Assembly: GCA_947652605.1 (NCBI GenBank)
Contig: OX393583.1
Location: forward strand, 13,061,222-13,125,221
Source of the DNA: Elmis aenea
Lineage: Eukaryota; Arthropoda; Insecta; Coleoptera; Elmidae
Length of the DNA stretch: 64,000 nt
Direction of reading: 5' to 3'
The notes under the pieces were generated by a model. It did not search any database and had not been told where the DNA came from. It was given only the letters and a program-made list of their open reading frames with translations. The position numbers and the translations under genes were made by a program. Of this stretch, positions 10,471 through 22,060 are shown in pieces (position 1 is the stretch's first letter; the number at the start of each line of letters is the position of its first letter).

Positions 10471-12602
10471 GTTCTACCTCATATGGTTACGGAATTATTC
10501 AAGTTTGAAAAAATCCACCTTTTTCAGTTTTTTCAAAATATTTCAAAAAGTTGATGACGTAGGTCAAATTTGAAAATGGCATCAGATTTCCCTTTAAATT
10601 CTGCACAAATTTGCTAATTTAAACGTTTCTGTATCTCTAATATTAACCTGTATAGGGGGCCAATTTTTCTAACCTATTGTATGGGTAACTCCGTTAATAT
10701 TAAAGATACAGAATCGGTTGAAACCGGTCAAAACCGGTTTTAGGAATCAATTATTTTGTTTTTGTTCTTAAAAAAAATATAATAATTTCGTTTTCGTTGC
10801 CGTTCTTATAAAATTTCTATTAATTTGGTTTAACGTTTTCATTCCGTTCTCAGTCCCTGTTTGAGACTCGTTTTTCGACTCGTGTACAAAAAGAAGTCAT
10901 TTTGGGCGCTATAACTTGGCTCTTAATAATCCATATGTAATAAAACTTTCACACAATATCAGTGAAGGATGTATCTCTTAACGATATCATTTTCGTTTGG
11001 ATGGCGCTAGTTTTTTTCTTAAATAAAATTTTTGCGACAGACTTTGTCTAAAACATTTGCACTTAAGATGTGAGGCATTTCTTATCTTTCACAGTATTTT
11101 ATACTCTTGGGACGAAAGTTAAAATATATTTTCAGTAGTAATATAACAAGTGCATTGAAAATTATCGATAATTTTTGGTAAATATGCAAGTGCACGAGTG
11201 ATTTTTTCTGCTTCAACTTGCATGAGTGAAGATTTGTCAAAAATTATAGATTATTTGCAATGCACGAGTTATATTTTGTCAGAAAATTTCCTTCATCTAA
11301 CTATCTGTCAAATTAAAATGTTTAATTTAGATAAATTAAAGTATACCTACTACTTACTGCGATTGTTATTATTAATAGATCATTTATAACTAATTTTTAA
11401 TTCAAGAATTATATTTTAATAAAAATTAATGAACCAAATAGTATTTAGGTACATACATAATCTGTTATGTCAAATTTTACAAGTACTGTCAGAGTGGTGT
11501 GTCAGGGGTGTGGTTTAATCTATATTAAAGTAACGTTATTGGTCGCCGACATCTGTCAAAAAATTATCAAGACCAAAATACCTTATTCCCTCTCCCAATT
11601 TATATTTTCCACCAATCAAAAACTTAGATTTCTTAGAAACGACCAATAAACGCATGAAAATCTGTTAATTGCGAAAAGTAAATTATCAGTGTATGATTAT
11701 GTTTATTGGCCGTTTAAAGGAAATCTGAGTTTGTTTTTGGTCGAAAACGCAAATTTGGCAGGAGGATCAACTCCTGGCAGAGGAATGTAAAATTATTACC
11801 GTGTAATATTGCTCCTATTGGTAGTCTCTAAAAGATTTAAGATTAGTGATTGGTTGAAAACGCAAATTTGACCGGTGAAGGGAATTTCTACAGTAAAAAT
11901 CAAGCCAAAATCTTTTAAACACTCATAAATTCAATATCAGAATATAACGATGACAAATGGCTAGGCCATTTCAACTTTTTCCTGCTCAAAGGAATATCGA
12001 CCGAACAGCAAACATCTTAACCACTTTAAAAGTATTTTTAACAACCGGAAAATAAAAGTTTTACGTCTAAAGCGTCAGAGAAAACGAACAACCAGATAAT
12101 TTAATTACAATGTCACTAAATAATCTAGAAAAACAACTGGAATGAACGTAATTGTCTATTGGTATCTAACTTTTAATAGTAAAATGATTTATCAGTTTAC
12201 TTAATTGTCCAAAAACAATTTCAAATTGAACTCGGGTGCATAAAAGATTATTCAAATTAGTTAATTACGCTGTTCTGTGTAGTTATGACGCCCAGTTTCA
12301 TAAAGGTATTTAAAAATTTATGTAAAACGTTGTTGTTTCATTTGATGCACGATTTAAAAAAACATGTCTTAAAAACTGCAGGGCGAATGAATTTTGAGAG
12401 AGACTTTGGAGGGGCTTAACTCGAATTTGAAATTTATCAAATGGGGATAGCAGCAGAGAAAATTACAATCTTTTATGAAAACAATTACATTCAAAATTAA
12501 TTTAGTTGTTTAAATGTTGATTTATGGTGATACAATTTATGGAACATAATGTAATGTTAAATGTGGCATTAAATCTGCTAAATTAAAACGATAAGTATGT
12601 AC
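10471..12602. other. AT-rich unassigned sequence
   Basis: No gene and no paired termini are visible. Two copies of a GAAAACGCAAATTTG motif lie at about 11743 and 11858, which hints at an old duplicated repeat. The short reading frames here have no family features. Confidence 0.4.
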
Positions 12603-12610
12603 AGGGTGGG

Positions 12611-14612
12611 CAGGGGCGGACAGGCCCGCCGGGCAACCGGGCAAATGCCCGGTGGGCCGCTGGGTTCAAGGGCCGATGTCGGTGGCGTTAACACCAAATC
12701 ATTTCCAAATCTAAATGAATTTTTCTACTACTATAATCAGCTTTATTTTACCAACTTAATAAAAAAATGCCGGGTGTTAGTGTTTTTTTTAGTGACTGTT
12801 TACGTCAGCGCATAAATAAAAAACCCTAAGGTGTACGGTCGATGTCTGCTGAGACTGTTGACAGCATTTGGGGAGGCTACAGGCTACCAATAGTACCAAT
12901 ACAAGTTTCTTTATTTTTTGTTCATTGTGAAAATTAAAGACAGATTAATGATTAATTAACCAAGTAAGTTTCGTTGTTAAATTATAAGTGATATAAGCTG
13001 AAGTTAGACTGGACACGTATCACTAAATTTTTTAAAGATTATTGTGTTTGAATAAATTTTGGACATTATACGCATGCAGCATAAACTGCATTATTATTAT
13101 ATTATCCAAAATTTGTATTATTAATATGTACTTAATTAATTAAATGACTGTGAATATACATATATTTACTTGGCTGTTTTTAATCTTCTAATTATTTATA
13201 ATTAATTATTAAATACATTTGTTTGGATACAAATTTCAATATGTACAGGGTGGCCTATTTTCGATAGAAAAAAACTAAGTACGTAGTCTCGATTTCTTTT
13301 TCGAGAGAAATTCAATTCTGTAAACAGGTTTTTGATATCTTTTTTAATTTTCAAAATATAGCCAAAAACCGATTTTTGGCAATTTTCAAAAATGTTAAAT
13401 ATCTTGCTTAAACGAAAAGATAAAGAAAAACTTTAAAGACATTTTTGGCATGGATTTTTGTTCCTAATAAGATGGCGATATTCAATTTGTTTTTAATCAT
13501 ATAAATACCGATATATTACACCCAACTTTCTTATTTTAAATAGCAACCATAAGCAAATTATATATTTTTGAAAAGCGCAAATAATAAACTTTCGATTGAT
13601 GTCAAAGCCAACTATGGTTGCCATTTAATATAAGAAAGGCGTAATATATCAATATTTGTAATGCAAAAAATGTCCTTAAAGTTTTTCTCGATCTTGTCGT
13701 TTAAGCGAGATATTTAACATTTTTGAAAACACCAAAAATGGTGTTAGATATATTTCGAGTATGAAAAAAGATATCATAAATGTTAAATATCTCGCTTAAA
13801 CAAAAAGATAGAGAAAAACTTAAAAGATATCTTTTGCATAGTTTATTATTGTTAATAAAATAGCAATGTTCAATATTTTAAACCCATACAAATATTGATA
13901 TATTACACCTAACTTTCTTATTTTAAATGGCAACCATAGTCGGCTTTGACATCAATCGAAAGCTTATTTTTTGCATTTTTCAAAAATATATAATTTACCT
14001 ATGGTTGCTATTTAAAATAAGAACGTTAGGTGTAATATATCAATATTCGTATGAGTATAAAAAAAATCAATAAAGCTATTTTATTAAGGACAAAAAACGA
14101 TGCAAAAAATGTCTAAAGTTTTTCTTTATCTTCTCGTTTAACATTTTTGAAAAGTGCCAAAAATCGGTTTTTGGCTATACATATATCGAAAATTAAAAGA
14201 GATATCAAAAATCTTTTTACGGCAATAAATTTCTCTCGAAAAAAGAAATCAAGACTAGGTACGTACTTGGTTTTTTTCTATCTTGGATAATAACCGAAAT
14301 ACCCTGTATAGGCATCGAAAATAAGCCACCCTGTACAGTCTACAGATAATACCTCTAAATTACACTATGGGTGGTTTCGACACCGTTATTGTAAGTTGAA
14401 AAGCGTAAGTTAGGGTACATTTTTTATACGTGATTTTTTTATGCAAATCCAATAACTTACTGGCAACCTTTAAGCAAATTTAATATCGAAAACGCGGGGA
14501 GGGGCAAAAACAATCAATGCCATAAAAACGATATCGCGAAAGTTTATTTTACCTATGTGGGCCGATTTTGGAGAAATTGCCCGGTTAATTTTATGCACCC
14601 AGTCCGCCCCTG
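12611..14612. mobile_element. Non-autonomous hAT inside a CAGGGTG element
   Basis: It has a perfect 8-bp duplication AGGGTGGG (12603-12610 and 14613-14620). The ends are CAGGGGCGGACAGG and CAGTCCGCCCCTG. The duplicated octamer is itself part of the terminus of a TA-flanked CAGGGTGGGCAAAT element, so the hAT landed within the first ten bases of that element. The interior carries a 1.1-kb palindrome. Confidence 0.85.
13246..14333. mobile_element. TA-flanked palindromic element, about 1.1 kb
   Basis: TA flanks on both sides. Ends CAGGGTGGCCTATTTTCGAT and ATAAGCCACCCTG. The arms are long mirror copies: AAGAAATCAAGAC near 14250 matches GTCTCGATTTCTT near 13285. The centre has further inverted and direct copies of GCAACCATAG and TCGCTTAAAC motifs. 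Non-coding. Confidence 0.75.
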
Positions 14613-14869
14613 AGGGTGGGCAAATTTCGATGTTTTCATAGGGAATCTTGGTAACTGTTAGAGGTATCGAAAAACTGACCCCGCTTCCTCGGATCTTTTT
14701 ATTCGAAAAAAAGTTATTGGTGAAACTGAAATTGGTTATCGTCTTTAGTTTTCGAGTTATCGTCGAAAACTCGATTTTTAGACTTTTCGTTTTATGACCT
14801 TTATACGCCATGTTTTTGTCCAGTTGTTGATCTGATTGGCAGCTGCTTGTAATTTCTCTGATGATTATG
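14613..14869. repeat. Remainder of the CAGGGTGGGCAAAT element
   Basis: This continues the element whose first ten bases lie at 12603-12610, before the hAT. The reading frame on the minus strand here shows no family resemblance. I did not find a matching right terminus. Confidence 0.45.
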
Positions 14870-14875
14870 TATTTT

Positions 14876-15250
14876 CGGTAATTTATGCTTGTTGGAGACC
14901 GGCGCGGCTGTCAGGTATTAACGCTATGTTCTCGTGTTTAAACGCTACGTTCACATGTAAGCGTTTGGGCGTAAAACTCATTATAAAGGTTTTTGCAATC
15001 CATTGAAATATACAACTCAAAAAAATTTCACCGACCTTTAACCGCATCCTTTGGCTTGGACAATAATAAAGGGTCAGGTTAAAGGTTGGTTAAGGTTTTC
15101 TGTTTTTTAAATGCAAAGGATAAATTAAATGTGGGCCATAAATGTGTAATGGGTCACAACATTCATAAATACTTTTACGCACAAACGCTTACAAGTGAAC
15201 ACACCGTTCAAATGACAGCACCGTCGGTCTCCAACAAGCATAAATTACCG
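14876..15250. mobile_element. Palindromic MITE with 6-bp duplication
   Basis: The ends CGGTAATTTATGCTTGTTGG and CCAACAAGCATAAATTACCG are exact complements. They are flanked by TATTTT on both sides (14870-14875 and 15251-15256). Arms continue inward with AAGCGTTTGGGCGTAAAA against TTTTACGCACAAACGCTT. Length 375 bp, non-coding. It belongs to the family of 1577-2582. Confidence 0.8.
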
Positions 15251-15256
15251 TATTTT

Positions 15257-16639
15257 CTTCCTACTGCTAAAATAGCCGTGTCGTCCTTGTGGAACTCCTG
15301 CTTTAATTTCTTTAAGTTCTGAATAAGATTCTTCTTGCTTTATCCTAATCTCGAAAGCCTGCGCTACGTCTAGAAAGTTGGTAGAACAAACTAAATGTTG
15401 AAAATTTTTGAAAGTAAGTACTGCATTTTCATGAAAATGCAATTTTCACGAAAACAGTTGACTTTAGACCCATACAACCTTTTACATTTTTTGAAGTAAA
15501 TTCAAAGAATAATCCAAAAATGCAAAAATATACAGGGTGTTCTATAAGAAAAAGTATAACTTTGATATTTCACTCTTTTTTTGAGCACCCTGTATATTTG
15601 AAAATATTTTTAAAATGTAGGCCTCATTGACTTACAAAAACTAACCGCGATAGAAGTTTTAAAATATATACCGTTTCGCCATAAAACTCCGTGGCGTCCG
15701 TCGTGACTCACCCTGTATGTTATTGGAATGGGGAAAAAATCCTCTTTCTCGTGATGTCACAGCCAACTATCTATTTAAAAAAATACAACTTTATGTCACA
15801 ACTCCCTAGAAGAAAAAAAAATGTGTGGGTAAAAGATGAAATTATAGGTTTTTTGTTTTCTTCTTTCAATTGTTTCAAATTACCGCTGTCTACCTTTATA
15901 GCCTACTTGAAAATATCACTTTGCCCTAATATTTAACAATAAAATCGCGATATCTCGGAAAATATCAATTCTAGGTGAAAAACAGCCTTAATGTTTTCGG
16001 AAGATAATTAAATTTTGTGTAAGCTGTGTAAAAAATACAGGGTGTTGTATTTAAGAAAAATGAGTTATTGATGTTTAAAGTTTCACGAGTTTGGCCAAGC
16101 GTAAAAAACGCCCTGTATAATATTTTAAAAATGTAGGTGGTGCAAACTGTTAATTAATCTATTGCCAATCTAATTTCCAAGCGAATTTATTCAGACTTTT
16201 TAAAGTTTCTAAATGTTGAAAATTTTTGAAAGTAATGTATTTTAATGAAAATGCAATTTTCACGAAAACGGTTAACTTTGGAGCACCCTGTATGTTTGAA
16301 AATATTTTTAAAATATAGCCCTTATTGACTTACATAATCTAGCTGCGACAGAATTTTAAAAATATATACCGTTTCGCCATAAAACTCCGTGGCGTCCGTC
16401 GTGACTTACCCTGTATATCATGTGGTGTCGATTTATTCATTTTCCCTACATTATAGCAAAAATTAGGTATTTTTTCGTATTTTAATTTTTTCTAGTAGTA
16501 GGCTTATGTCATTAAGAATATACCTGGCAAAACAAACTATCATTCTGTTGTTTTAACGATAATTTGACAGAAATAATCACGTTTAATTGTAGACAACGAT
16601 ATTTGGTAGATGTTTGATACTTATTGAAAGTACTCCCAT
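15257..16639. repeat. Cluster of CAGGGTG/CACCCTG ends
   Basis: Several ends of TA-flanked elements lie here: CAGGGTGTTCTATAAG at about 15535 with GAGCACCCTGTATA closing a tiny 60-bp copy, CACCCTGTATG at 15712, CAGGGTGTTGTATT at 16039 and ACCCTGTATATC at 16409. The block TAAAACTCCGTGGCGTCCG occurs twice (about 15685 and 16381), and another piece recurs inverted near 24040-24130. No gene seen. Confidence 0.5.
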
Positions 16640-17487
16640 GATAATATTTTCAATCATCTCCCACCTTCACAGGGAACTGAAAAGTGCGACCCCTGTTGGT
16701 TTTTTTATCAGAACTTTTTGGTGTGCTAAAATTTTGCAATTTTAAATTTTTATTTTGAAAAATTGATTTATTGAAAAACTTTTTTTGTTCTTTAGTTGTT
16801 CTCGTAAAACCTACCGTTTTTGAGTAAAAAATAAAAAAAGTCAACTTGAACCATCAAATATTCCAATATAAAACGACTCATTTTGGTGGTTGCCATGGTT
16901 TGTTTATGTTCAAATTGGATAGAATTGACGGGTGTAATGTATTTTGAGGTTAACGCGGCGACAACGCTATAACGCCCGTCAATTCTAGCCAATATCAACA
17001 TAAACAAACTATGGAAACCACCAAAATGAATCGTTTTATATTGGAATATTTGATGGTTCATGTTTACTTAATTTATTTTTTACTCAAAAACTGTAGGCTT
17101 TACGAGAAAAACTAAAGAATAAATAAAGTTTCTAAATAAACCAATCTTTGAAAAAAAATATTTTTAATAAAAAAATGTTAACCCACCAAAAAGTTCTGAT
17201 AAAAAATCCAACAGGGGTCGCACTTTTCAACCCCTTGTGGAGGTGGGAGCTGATTAAAAATATTACTATGGGAAACCTTTTAAAAAGTATTAAAAATCCG
17301 CCAAATATCATTTTCCTGAATTTATCCAAATTTGAGAAATAAAATAAAAACCTAATTTTACCGCCCTTCTTTAGAGGGCTGTAACTTGGAAAGGAGACGT
17401 CTAAGGATTTTTTTAAATGAAAGACCCCTCTTAATTTTCGCTAAGTAATCACCTCCTGATTTTTTTTGCAATACTTAAGAAACACCC
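16640..17487. mobile_element. Palindromic element with GAAACACCCTGTA end
   Basis: The left arm (CTCCCACCTTCACAGGG, GTGCGACCCCTGTTGG) mirrors the right arm (AACAGGGGTCGCAC, GTGGAGGTGGGAGC). The right arm continues to AAGAAACACCCTGTATATC. The left outer arm is missing. A full copy is nested at 19824-20752, and a left-end fragment lies at about 2863-2930. Confidence 0.65.
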
Positions 17488-17985
17488 TGTATATCGCTTG
17501 CCATTTTGGCACTACAGACGAAAAATTAAATTTCATCCTTTTTGAAAATTTTTTTGTTAAAACAGAACAAAATGTTCTGAGTTTTTTTCTACAGATTTTT
17601 ATGCTTAATTTAAAAACAAAATTTTTTTTTTAGCGACGCTGTCCTTAGAAATACGAAGTAAACTTATATTTTTTTTAAATTGAAACCTTAACTGGTTATC
17701 TCTTTATGTGAAAGAGAATTTTCTTAGCATTTCAAAAATATATAGTTTTATATATTTGTTGCAAAAATAACCGAGATATGGCTCATTTTCAAAGTTTGCC
17801 TTGATTTCGTAAACAAGTGATGTTTGCAATTAATAAATAACCAAATGTTATTTCAATGTCATTTACAATACCTCATTAATGTAACCAATGAAAGCGCATT
17901 TATTTAAAATTGCCATTACTTAGGCACCAACCTGATATTTTATGTTATTGCTCATTGTTGTTTCAGTAAAAAGTGTTACCTATTG
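17488..17985. other. Unassigned AT-rich sequence
   Basis: No coding or repeat structure that I can support. Confidence 0.4.
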
Positions 17986-17993
17986 CCTTAGAT

Positions 17994-18216
17994 CAGTGTT
18001 TCCCAAAGTGTGGTACGCGTACCACTGGGGGTACGGGAAGAGTTTGGTGGGGGTACGCGCTGCACCGGGCTTTGGGTGCACCTAGTGTAGTATTTGTATT
18101 TTATTATGAATAAATTTTAATTTTTCGTTTATTATTTTTATTTTTTTAACGATGGGACTCAGTGCTATGAAAATTATAGAAGGGGTACACAGATGTCGAA
18201 AGTTTGGGAAACACTG
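17994..18216. mobile_element. hAT MITE (CAGTGTTTCCCAAAG)
   Basis: It has a perfect 8-bp duplication CCTTAGAT (17986-17993 and 18217-18224). The ends CAGTGTTTCCCAAAGTGTGG and AAGTTTGGGAAACACTG are a widespread hAT type. Length 223 bp, non-coding, so it is an internal-deletion derivative. Confidence 0.88.
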
Positions 18217-18224
18217 CCTTAGAT

Positions 18225-19364
18225 AATTCACGCTTCCCTTCGGGAACGCGCCCCACAGCTTTAGAATCACTGTATCAGACAAATAAAATCATTGGTGGTG
18301 GTGCAAAATGGAGCATTGCTGTTATACTCAGATTTTGTAAAAATATACAGGGGCATTCCATTTCAAATAAACAAGTTAAAGTGATATCTGATTATATCGG
18401 AAATGAAATTCATAGTGTTATTAATGTTAGTTTTAGTAAACACCTTCCCAAATTTCATAAAGGTCGATGGATCAATGCAAAAGATATTTTAGGTCACCTA
18501 GAATTCAGTTACACCCGGTATAGATATTTGACTTTCTGTGAAATCAAACGATTCACCCAAAGTTATGCAGGATATGAAGGTACAACGTGCGTGTAAATCC
18601 GAAACTGTAGCAATTATCGATTGTAGTGGGGAGGAGTTACATAGCAACGAGTTGGATTAACCAATCACTGTAGTTGTAATTGTCGGAAGAAAACGTGCTA
18701 TAGCACGCCAGGCGATACGATCTCGCGTGCGAGTGATGGTTAAATTGCCTTTTTGAAAAGTTTATATACCTAACTCACGCTAAATAATCTTAGCTATGTC
18801 ATGTTGAACCCTAAAATATCGCTGTTAACACAGAATTTAGCTCAAATCGATCAAACAAGGTGAATGGAAAATGTTTTACGAGATAGAAATAAACAACGTG
18901 TAACTTCGTTTCGTGTGGACATTTCGGAAATCTCATTAGGTTTAATCAGGAGACATGAACCAATTTTCTTAACAATATTTTCCTTGTCAAAGTAAGCTTC
19001 GACGCAGCACGATGGACAAAATGAATTTACAGATTTGTCATGTTCGTTGCTTTTCGTTTGCGGTTTTATTGGAAAAAATATGCTCATAAAACAAAAGGTT
19101 TTCAACGCTGTGAGTTTGTTTTAAACAGAAGAAAAAGTAATGGTTTACGACCACTTTGCTGCCATATTTCAACCGTGAGAGAGTTTGCAGCTGTCTTAAG
19201 CCACCAGAATTACTGAGATATCTATCAGCCTACAGTCTTTCTTTTTTTTTTACAGTTGATTTCAAGGCAGTGTAGTTGAGTTTTTTTTTTTACAACAAGT
19301 GAACCAATAAATTGTTCTAAAGCTTCTTCTACGACCACAATTGTAAATGACTATTACTGTACAG
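18225..19364. other. Unassigned sequence, no clear gene
   Basis: A plus-strand frame of 130 codons (18204-18596) starts inside the hAT MITE and has no recognisable domain. A minus-strand frame of 84 codons (18851-19105) is likewise anonymous. Neither has splice or codon evidence that I trust. Confidence 0.35.
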
Positions 19365-19472
19365 CAGTGGTTCTCAAACTGGGTGCCGCGGCACCCTAGG
19401 GTGCCGTAAGTACACCAGAAGGGTGCCGCGAAATTTTTAACTGTTTATATGTTTAAAACCAAATATTTAACT

Positions 19473-20898
19473 CAGGGATGGAAAACGTAACGTAACGATA
19501 CCCGATAACGTTATAATAACGATTCAACTATAATTTTTTATACAATAACGTAACGATATTTTTATAACGTTATATAACGTTATAATAACCGATAACGTTT
19601 CGTTAAAAGTTATTTTGTATCGTTATTCTCTATAAATTAAATTTTTATATGGCGATCTTTTTAATTTTCTGAAGATATAATATTTTGTTTGTATTTTAGA
19701 AATTAAAATGGAAATAAAATATCTCAACCTCAACGTAATTTTGTAGGTAGGTACTATTTTTTAAATGTACATTTACAGATCCCAAAAATAATTTCAGAGT
19801 TACAAATAAAAACTATTTTTATACAGCATGTTTCTTAAATAATGCGAAAAAATTCGGGAGGTGATACTTGATCGAAAATTAAGAGGGGTCTATCATTTTT
19901 TTTTCTCTTTAGGGTCTCCTTTCGGAGTTACACATTGGGTTTTTATTTTATTTCCCAAATTTGGATAAATGTGGGAGATTTATACTTAAAAAAAGGTTTC
20001 CCATAGTAATATTTTTAATCAGCTCCCACCTTCACAGGGGACTGAAAAGTGCGACTCCTGTTGGTTTTTTTATAAGGACTTTTTGGTGGGTTGAAATTTA
20101 GCAATTTTAATTTTTCTTTAAAAACTTGATTTATTTAGAAGTTGTTTTTATTCTTTAACTGTTCTCGTTAATCCTACAGTTTTTGAGTAAAAAATTATAT
20201 GAATGAACATGAACCATCAAATATTCCAATATAAAACGATATTGGATAGAAGTGACGGGTGTAATTCATTTTGACGTTTACGCGGCGACAACGCTAAAGC
20301 CCGTCAATTCTACCCAATATGAACATAAACATCATATTTACTCATTTAATTTTTTACTCAAAACTGTAAGATTTACGAGAAAAACTAAAGAATAAAAAAA
20401 GGTTCTAAATAAATCAAACTAACAAAAAAATTTTTGCAAAATTTCAACTCACCAAAAAGTTCTGATTAAAAAACCAACAGGGGTCGCACTTATCAGCCCC
20501 CTATGAAGGTGGAAGATGACTGAAAATAATACTATGGGAAACCTTTTAATAAGTATAAAACATCTACCAAATATCATTCTCCTACATTTATCTACATTTG
20601 AGAAATAAAAACCTAATTTTATCGCTCCCCTTTAGGGAGGTGTAACTCCAAAAGGAGACGTCTAAGAAAAAATTGTTATATAAAAGACCCCACTTTATTT
20701 TAACTAAGGAATCACCTTCCGAATTTTTCCGCATTATTTAAGAAACACCCTGTATATCATTATTTATGTAACGTTATATAACGTTATATAACATAACAAT
20801 TCAGTTTTTTAACGTTATTTATAACGTTATGTAACGGAAACAAATAATAAATAACGTTATACAATAACGTAACGATTTAAAACGTTATTCCATCCCTG
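19473..20898. mobile_element. Non-autonomous hAT rich in TATAACGTTA
   Basis: It has a perfect 8-bp duplication ATTTAACT (19465-19472 and 20899-20906). The ends are CAGGGATGGAAAACGTAACG and AAAACGTTATTCCATCCCTG. Both subterminal regions consist of TAACGTTATATAACGTTA iterations. The centre is occupied by a palindromic element at 19824-20752. Confidence 0.88.
19824..20752. mobile_element. Palindromic element nested in hAT
   Basis: TA flanks. The ends are CAGCATGTTTCTTAAATAAT and ATTATTTAAGAAACACCCTG, with mirror arms including GCTCCCACCTTCACAGGGG and a complementary right arm. Non-coding, about 930 bp. Confidence 0.7.
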
Positions 20899-21059
20899 AT
20901 TTAACTGCTACAAATATCTAAATCTAAAACAAAAAATTATACTCCTATATTTTAATTATATTGGACAAAGCTTAAATAAAAGTTATTATTTGGTTTTTGG
21001 TGTTCCAAATCAACTTATTTAACAGACATATTTGATCACCTGAACAAGTGGAACTCCAG

Positions 21060-21663
21060 TATGTAAGGAAGAAATGAAAATATTTTGACTTCTGCAGATA
21101 AAATTAAGGCGTTTAAAGATAAAATTAAAATGTGGAAAATAAAATTATACTCAAATAATGTAGAAATGTTTGTTAAAGTTGCCGAATTGTAATATAATAA
21201 CAAAGATTTGCAAAAGCTTAGTTACAGTCATTTAACATTTTTAGAAAAACAAATTAACCATTATTTCCCAGACATATCAGTTAATTTGTAAGATTGGATT
21301 AGAAATCCATTTGTAGAGTCAACATCTGAAATAAGTGACTTAAGTCTTATAGAAGTTGAAGAATTAATTGATATACGTAACGATCGCACGTTAAGATTGA
21401 AGCATTCAGAAATATGTCTGAATTCATTTTGGATAACAATTATAAAGGAACACCCCAATATAGGGTTCAAATCACTTAATATTTTATTGCAGTTTTCCCA
21501 ATCGCATTTGTGTGAACTAGGATTTTCTGCACTCGTAAATATTAAAACAAAGAAGAGAAAGAGACTAAAAATCCTTGAAAATGAGATGAGAGTATGTCTC
21601 TCAAAAACACGACCTAATATCAAAGAAATATGCAAACACCATCACGCACATATTTCACATTAA
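21060..21663 (+). pseudogene. hAT transposase C-terminal remnant (Buster/ZBED5-like)
   Basis: The readable part from 21397 contains HPNIGFKSLNILLQFSQSHL, then CELGFSALVNIKTKKRKRL and LRVCLSKTRPNIKEICK. This is the hAT C-terminal dimerisation region as found in ZBED5/Buster-type proteins (usual form TYLCE-GFS-L--IK-K-R-RL). Upstream, 21060-21390, the frame is recognisable in pieces (TFLEKQINHYFPD) but broken by stops. The N-terminal zinc finger and catalytic core are absent. Its neighbour elements carry hAT-type duplications, so this family may have supplied transposase to them. Confidence 0.75.
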
Positions 21664-21669
21664 GTTCAC

Positions 21670-21912
21670 ATCCAGGCACAAATCTATTCGCTGCTGAAAA
21701 TACCTTTGCGCTCTTCTTAATATTTCAGGTGAAATACTTGCAAAAACGTCAACAATTCGTAGTAGCATATTTATTGATGTTGTCAGTGATTCCTTATACA
21801 CAATTCCTTTCACGTATCCCCACAAAAAAAAGTCAAGTTTAGTCAAATCAGGTGAGCTGGCAGGCCACCTGGTGGGTTCACTTTTACTAAAAATGGAAGA
21901 CATTTCGAACAT
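21670..21912 (-). pseudogene. Mariner-like transposase C-terminal fragment
   Basis: The translation contains TRWPASSPDLTKLDFFLWGY followed by VKGIVYKES. This matches the third catalytic Asp region of insect mariner-like (IS630/Tc1) transposases, usually written WP-RSPDLTPLDFFLWGY. Only about 75 codons remain. It abuts a decayed hAT on one side and a large palindrome on the other. It is the only transposase scrap here that could relate to the TA-flanked CAGGGTG elements, but no linkage is shown. Confidence 0.7.
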
Positions 21913-22060
21913 TTATTGTAGTCGTTTATCTTTTATGTATTTTCAATTTGTTACTTTCCATAGTTTATGAATAAAAACGATTAATTTTATTACATAGTTA
22001 ATATCCGCTTAAATTTTAAATTTTTCAAATGTCAAGCTTACACTTGTTTACATTTTGGCA

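Larger units (their letters stand above)
19365..21665 (+). mobile_element. Decayed hAT, CAGTGGTTCTCAAACTGGG end
   Basis: The left terminus CAGTGGTTCTCAAACTGGG is followed by a run of GGTGCCG motifs. The element is then interrupted by a younger hAT (19473-20898), and beyond that carries the C-terminal part of a hAT transposase. No right terminus with a matching octamer was found, so the right boundary is approximate. Confidence 0.6.

Noticed and set aside
14470..14811. 113-codon minus-strand frame
   Set aside because: It spans the junction of a hAT end and another transposon, so it cannot be a native gene.
18204..18596. 130-codon plus-strand frame
   Set aside because: It starts inside a hAT MITE, has no recognisable domain, and its composition is that of surrounding non-coding DNA.
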